From contig NC_134643.1 in the NCBI RefSeq assembly GCF_030463565.1, positions 46,910,221 through 46,974,220 on the forward strand: 64,000 nt of DNA, given 5' to 3'. The stretch is from Pelecanus crispus (Eukaryota > Chordata > Aves > Pelecaniformes > Pelecanidae). Numbering within the stretch: position 1 is the stretch's first letter; each line of letters opens with the position of its first letter. Below, in pieces: positions 58,603 through 64,000 of this stretch. The position numbers and the translations under genes were made by a program. The notes below the pieces were generated by a model. It saw only the letters and a program-made list of their open reading frames with translations. It had not been told where the DNA came from and made no database searches.

Positions 58603-59870
58603 AGATATACAATTTCCTTAGATGGGAGGAATGCTTTAGAAGTGCTAATGGCCATGGCCTGTGTTCACCTTTAGCTGATATGGCATTTCTTATAATATGT
58701 CCTATTCTGTGCGTGGTGGGATCTGGGCTTTGTGCGTAGTGGCAGAACTGGTCTGCAGGTGGTGTGGGAGCAGCCTGCTCGCACAGGTGAGCCAGTAACA
58801 ACTATGGAGAAAGTTGCCTTGCACCTTGGCAGTGCTGCTCTCACCACAGCTATTGGTCAAGGTGGTATTATGAACCATAATTCAAGTGGTAGGCATATAA
58901 CGGCAATATTTAGATGGCAATAATGAGAACTATTATACATGAAAATAAAAACATATTGTGAGCATTCAGGAATGCTAATGCTTTTCATAGCATGATTTCA
59001 TCATTTGCTTTGGTGTATAGGTAACTATCTTAAGTCCACATGCCAATAATACTCTGTTTTCAATGGATTTAACTGGAGTTTTGGAGACCCTGCAAATACA
59101 GGGGACAACTGCAATCTCTGTCCAACCTAATAGAGGACTAAAAGCAGGAAATCATCCAGGGTAAGGGCTGACATAAGGGCAATGCATACTCTTGAGTTCC
59201 TCTGAGGTGTAAAAGTATTTGCAGAGTCTGAGCTGAAACAGCGTTGTAATTTTGCCTCAGTGTTAATCCGAGTTGTTTGGATTTAGATAGTTCTGGCATA
59301 TGCTAGAGTTGTGGCTGTCTTCAGGGCAGACGTAGCCAGAAAGCTGAGATGAAGACCAGTACCAGACTTAATAAATGGCTTATCTGCAATACAGGTGGTT
59401 CAAAAATATAAACTATATCCTTTCTAATTTATTATCATAACATGAGTGTTGAAGCAGTCAGATCTTTCTAGATTTGTGTCATCACTACCTGAGAGACCAT
59501 ACAAGTATAAACTGTCCCGGTCCTGAAGTGCTTGTTGGTCAGGTTGTTATTCTGGAACAAAAAACCCCACCCAAACCCAACATACTTCATATCTACCCAT
59601 GCCCATTTTATATTTTACTTAGTAATTGCTTATATAAACCTAAACATTGGTATGGCTGTCTTATTTTTTAAGAACATGAAAGTCTTAGAGATTTTGCTCA
59701 TGTTTTATTTCTGATTACTTCATGCTGTGGGTATTGATGATGTAATGGAAATCTGTATCTGGAATGCTGGTGCGGGGAAAACAAATTACATGTAACGTTT
59801 TTCATCAACCATAATTAAAGGAATGACTATTGCAATCAAAATTAATTGCAGTTAATAAAGGATTGCTTTC

Positions 59871-59886
59871 TTTTTTTTTTTTTTTT
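59871..59886. repeat. Poly-T tract
   Basis: Sixteen consecutive T following CTTTC. Confidence 0.9.
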
Positions 59887-60328
59887 GTAATGTATCCGAA
59901 TCTCACACTCGTAATTTTCCCTTTGTGCTTCAGAAAGCTGTTGGAAAATGGTATTTTGCTTCTTCAATGTACTTGTCTCTAGGAGAAAAGGGGATTCAGT
60001 ACTTTCTGAAGGTAGTTATATTTCTCAAATCACTGAACCAAAATGCAGTGTTTGAAAACAAAGTAAATATTTCTTAACATTAAGCTTGGAGTGATCAGCA
60101 GTGCCACAAGCTAATTTGTGGATTTGCCTGAGGTGGTGGTGTGAGTCTTCAGAGTGATATATTTGAAGTTGCGCTCATCCGTTGATTTACTGAATAAAAT
60201 TTGCACCTTTAACAAAGACCTGCCTATAGCCTTAGCTAGGTAGATAATTTTATGCATATACTTGAAGTGGTATTTTAAAAAGTCTTTTCCCTTTTAATTG
60301 CTTTAACAGTACTTTCTTCTGTGTGGTG

Positions 60329-60364
60329 TTTTTTTTCCTTTTTTCTTTTTTTTTTTTTTCTTCC
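60329..60364. repeat. Polypyrimidine (T-rich) tract
   Basis: About 36 bases of T with a few C, ending CTTCCAG. It resembles a 3' splice acceptor, but the sequence after the AG does not encode TMTC2. Confidence 0.85.
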
Positions 60365-63300
60365 AGTCCTAATCGTCTAGTATTAGGAACACTTTTGTTT
60401 TCAGTATCAAACAAAACCTAAACCCTACCAGAAAAAAACATTGGGAACAAAAGCAGTTTCATATCATCATAGACCATGAACTGTGAAAATGATGCAAGCT
60501 CAACTAATCGTCTTGCATGTCGATATTAAATTTATTCTGTCTCCTGTTTTTTTGTTGTTTACTTTGTCTGTATCTGCTTGTTCTTTCCCACCTCCCCCTT
60601 AGATGGCACCTCCTGTGGGCTGAGGACAAACCTGCCTGGAGCTTGTACAGTGTCTTGCAGAAAGGTGTCTGCACTGACTGGTTGGATTCTTTACGTGTTG
60701 TTACTCCGTTCTCTGAATCTGATCTTTGTTGTATCTTGTAATTCACGTAACCTGCTGCCTCTCACCTATGTAAGTATTTGGTAAGGATGAGTGTCAGGAT
60801 TTTACGTTGGTGAATACCAGTAATGGTGTGTATTCTGTATTACATGAAGTTCTTGAATGAGCACTGAGAGAGAGTAAAATAGAAAAATAATAGGAAACGA
60901 TGGTGCTTATGTAAAATGCATGCGACTCAGGAATTTTGCTCATGAGCTGCAGTACACCCTCCAGGACACCTTTGCCAGCAGGGCAAGTGTGTGAGTCTTC
61001 ACCTTGTCAGGGCCACCTTTAGATCTGGAGGATTGTCACGGCAGTCCCGAGGAGACATACGCTGGTTTCCCAAGAGCGGTTGCTGCAGGATGGGGACGAA
61101 GGCCTTGACGAAGCCCCTGGCTTTTCTCCCCTGCCTGCTTTGCTCAGATAATCCTGCAGCAGCTGTCGGAGTTTCCCTTTGATTCCTCTGGCTTCAGCAG
61201 AGCTGCAGGGGCCCTAGAAACCTGGCCCTGACCCCTGCTGAGCTGATAGAGATAAGAGCAACATCATCCCCAATGAAACCTATGTGCCATTGCCCTATTT
61301 CAACTAAGTGAACGCTAGGGATTTGTTTTCCAAGGATGAGCGATACTGCTCCTCCTCCCCATCGCTGGTCCCAGTGATGCCAGCTGCGTGTACCCTGTCC
61401 CCGGTGCCCCCGCGGGTGGGGCGTGGATAATGATGTGCTGTCAGCAGTTCCCTGTGATTGCATTCCTGCTGGGGAGAGCTGGAAGGAGAAAGCCTGTGTT
61501 TGTAGATCAGGTTATGCTCAAATTTGATTGGGACCTGCTGTCTCTGTTGTTGTGATCTACTGCAAAAAGTGTGGTTGGTGGATGTCTGTGGGGGAGCTGG
61601 GGGCTAAGTCAGCAACGAGATCAAAAATACAGACCTGCCAAGTCGGTCCTGTGTTGTCTGGGGCTGTTTGCCAGGCTCCGTGGAACAAAAATCCCTTGTT
61701 TTGGATGATGTCTTGCTGTCCCTGAAGTAAACATGTCTCTTAAAAGTTTTCCTCTTATTATTTTTAGCCTCAGCATGGATTTGTGAACTGTCTATGCTTA
61801 GGAAGGGTGCTCTTCAGTTGATTCAGTTCTTTTCCTACAAAGCACCCCCAATGTACTGCTTTGGAAATGGCTTAATGTATAATCTGCAGTTTGAGGAGGC
61901 TGGCAATGAGAAGAGTAGGGGTCATTTCATTAAATAATTCCCTAAATACTGATAGACAGTTTGAACATATACTGCTTGGATGAACTGCCTCCGCCTTATA
62001 AACATACCTGGTTACCTGTTAAAAACATTTGTTTTCCTACAGGTAAAAAACTAATGTTCTAATTCTAAATTAATCTGGATTAATTTTTGTTAGCAGTCTA
62101 CTTTCTCTCTTCGTTTTGACATCATGTTCAACTCTGCTAGGTAGACTCAATAGTTTTAGTATTTGAACCTGGTATGCGAGACCTTTTAAAGTGTATAGGT
62201 ATTGCTGTTTTGCCTTTTCTAGAGCTTCCATGTCATTCTGTTTAATAATAATGGTTTTTAATGCCTAGAAATATAGAGGGATGATACAAAAGTTATCCCT
62301 TATTATTTCAACCTACAAACACTCTTCTTTGAGGAGCTGAACTTCGCAATAACCCCCCACCCTACAGCTCTCTAACTTGCTAACATGCAATATTAATCCC
62401 AGCATAACTGCTGAAGGGTGTGTGTAAAAGACTTACAAATGTATTTCCACACAGACTTGTGACATCATGAGATTAAAAATGTATATTCCTCCCTTGGTTT
62501 TTGCCGTTATCAAAATGTGATTGTGGCTTTGGTACTACGCGGGTGGTGTAAACTTGGCTTCAACCCTTCTGCAAAGTGTCAGAAATTCCTTTCTGAAAAC
62601 ACTTTAAGCTCTCAAGTCACTTAGTCTTGAAGCATTTCTCTTCGTCCTGAGGCTGGAGGTGCTGATCTGACAAGCTGTGGGTGAAGGCAGGAGCTGGAGG
62701 GTCCCCATTCGTGGTGCGGCTGGGGACCTCGGGCAGCCCCGCTCCCTTCTGGCAGCCCGAGAGCTAATCCAAAACTCAGGCATGGGTGTGGGAACCTGCT
62801 TAGAGGTGCCTGAGCTGATGGTGCACCCTGTAAGAATTGGTACGTAAGGGCTTTTTGCACAAAGTGTTATGAATACCATTGTATCGGTGTTTAAAAAGCA
62901 GAGTGAAACAGAGCCCTTCGTGATTGTTTGCTCCTTTGTGTGCCTCATGGCTTCCTAATAAAAAAACATTTAATGTGTCTATTCTTTTCCCTTCTTTTAA
63001 AGCAGTCAGAAATGTGGATTTATATATTGGAAAGGGGAGCCTGTCTTTTATCCCTTTCCTTTTCGATCTCCAAAAAGTGGTAGGAAAGAAGGAAATACAA
63101 ATGTAGTGTTTGAATTTAATTTTTTCCTGTTTTTGAAAAGGGCTTTTCTCACCTATTGGCTATAGTTTGTGCTTTGAAAAATGACATTATGTGTGTAACT
63201 TCCAGTGTGCTGCAGAGTGACTGTGGGAGTGCTGGATGGGGACTAAAATCAAATTCTCGTTTGACGATTCTTTACTCAGCCTAGTCAAGCTTTACTCTTC

Positions 63301-63388
63301 TGTGCCAGTGGCTCTCTGCAGGTCTTCCAGATTTACAGCCCCTAACCCAGGGCAACATTCAGGAGTTCCAGTTTGTGGTATTCCTTAT

Positions 63389-63411
63389 AAAAAAAAAAAA
63401 AAAAAAAAAAA
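63389..63411. repeat. Poly-A tract
   Basis: Twenty-three consecutive A in intron 1, with no adjacent retrogene or SINE body recognised. Confidence 0.9.
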
Positions 63412-63879
63412 GTCTTTTGCCCAAATGTTAAACTTTTATATTCCTATATATTTCTTCTGTTTGAGGAGATAATGTACAGTGGGGAAGAAGGTCTTTTTAA
63501 CCTCAGTAAAGAGCAGTTTCTCAAAAGCTTTACTTTGTGGTTCCAGTCTGATATTCCATAGTTGTTGGTGTTTGGTTGTGGGGTTTTTTTGGGGTTTTTT
63601 TTTGTTTATTTTCCTGATGTGGCTGTTGAGTTTATCTGGATTTTTCAATTGTGTTGCATTATGGTTTTCTACCTTCCTCAGATTTTTCTCCTTTACTGTG
63701 GAAAAACTAACTGGTAATTCCCTCTTTTCTCTGACAGTTTGAAAATGACCCTGGAACAAATGACACATAATACAGAAGTGCTGTTGGTCCAGGCGTCTTT
63801 GCCTGAATCTTTGCACTGATGTGGCTGGGCACTACTGGTTGTAATGGAGGCAAATCTACTGGCAGGTGCTTCAAGGGTG

Positions 63880-63908
63880 ATATATATATATATTTTTTTT
63901 TTTTTTTT
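63880..63908. repeat. (TA)n followed by poly-T
   Basis: TATATATATATAT followed by about 16 T near the window end. Confidence 0.9.
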
Positions 63909-64000
63909 GTAAACTCTTCTCCAGGTATTTTCTGGTTTTGATATTTACTCAGATATTTCTTCTTTGTAGTGGTTTTAATTTTGGATTGCTGAGCAATATT

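Larger units (their letters stand above)
55319..64000 (+). other. TMTC2 intron 1, distal part of window
   Basis: No exon of TMTC2 or any other gene is recognised. T-rich runs lie at 58587-58602, 59871-59886 and 60329-60364. Locally GC-rich patches lie at about 60950-61480 and 62640-62830. A 23-base poly-A run lies at 63389-63411, and a (TA)n plus T run at 63880-63908. Confidence 0.55.

Noticed and set aside
60320-60430. Strong-looking splice acceptor (T-rich tract ending CTTCCAG)
   Set aside because: The sequence after the AG does not continue the TMTC2 reading frame expected after FCYDD (phase 2), and a stop follows within about 20 codons. Probably a poly-T tract that mimics an acceptor.

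Overview
The window looks like bird nuclear DNA. Three CR1 LINE fragments carry the CR1 reverse transcriptase reading frame and/or the ATTCTATG-type 3' end. An ERVL-like endogenous retrovirus has an LTR whose sense strand begins TGTCCTGGTTTCAGCTGGG, a terminus common in birds. A GC-rich CpG island holds a coding exon whose peptide matches the N-terminus of vertebrate TMTC2. No complete host gene lies in the window, and no tRNA, rRNA, CRISPR array or bacterial feature was found.

Layout. Positions 1-38570 are intergenic sequence upstream of TMTC2. They contain a 5'-truncated CR1 (1488-2737), two ancient MITE-like copies near 15.6 and 16.3 kb, a MIR-like SINE remnant near 17.6 kb, a composite retroelement (20210-25853, minus strand) and a third MITE-like copy near 27.1 kb. 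Positions 38571-38968 are a nearly pure polypurine tract with an exact 18-bp tandem repeat. Positions 38985 to about 40215 are the CpG island promoter of TMTC2, with a GGGTGC repeat likely to form G-quadruplexes, several GC boxes, a two-codon upstream ORF and coding exon 1 (39619-39701, plus strand). From 39702 to the end is the start of a very long TMTC2 intron 1, with two more CR1 pieces, a fourth MITE-like copy, simple repeats and poly-T tracts.

The most notable object is the composite element at 20210-25853. Read on the minus strand it runs: the first 58 bp of an LTR, an intronless and frameshifted copy of the Hippo-pathway coactivator WWTR1 (TAZ) including about 1.2 kb of 3' UTR-like sequence, the end of the reverse transcriptase region plus RNase H and integrase of an ERVL-like pol gene, and a full 552-bp LTR. 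The two outer ends carry TG...CA termini and are flanked by GATGT and CATGT, a 5-bp near-duplication. The WWTR1 copy has no poly(A) at its junction with pol and lies in the same orientation as the retrovirus. This is the arrangement expected if reverse transcriptase switched from the viral RNA to a WWTR1 mRNA and the chimeric cDNA was then integrated as one provirus. It now looks like a dead pseudogene and a defective provirus.

Functionally, the only host gene part is the promoter and first exon of TMTC2, an ER membrane protein of the TMTC O-mannosyltransferase family. The unusual DNA around its promoter (polypurine block, G-quadruplex repeat, two-codon uORF) may matter for its expression, but this is inference.
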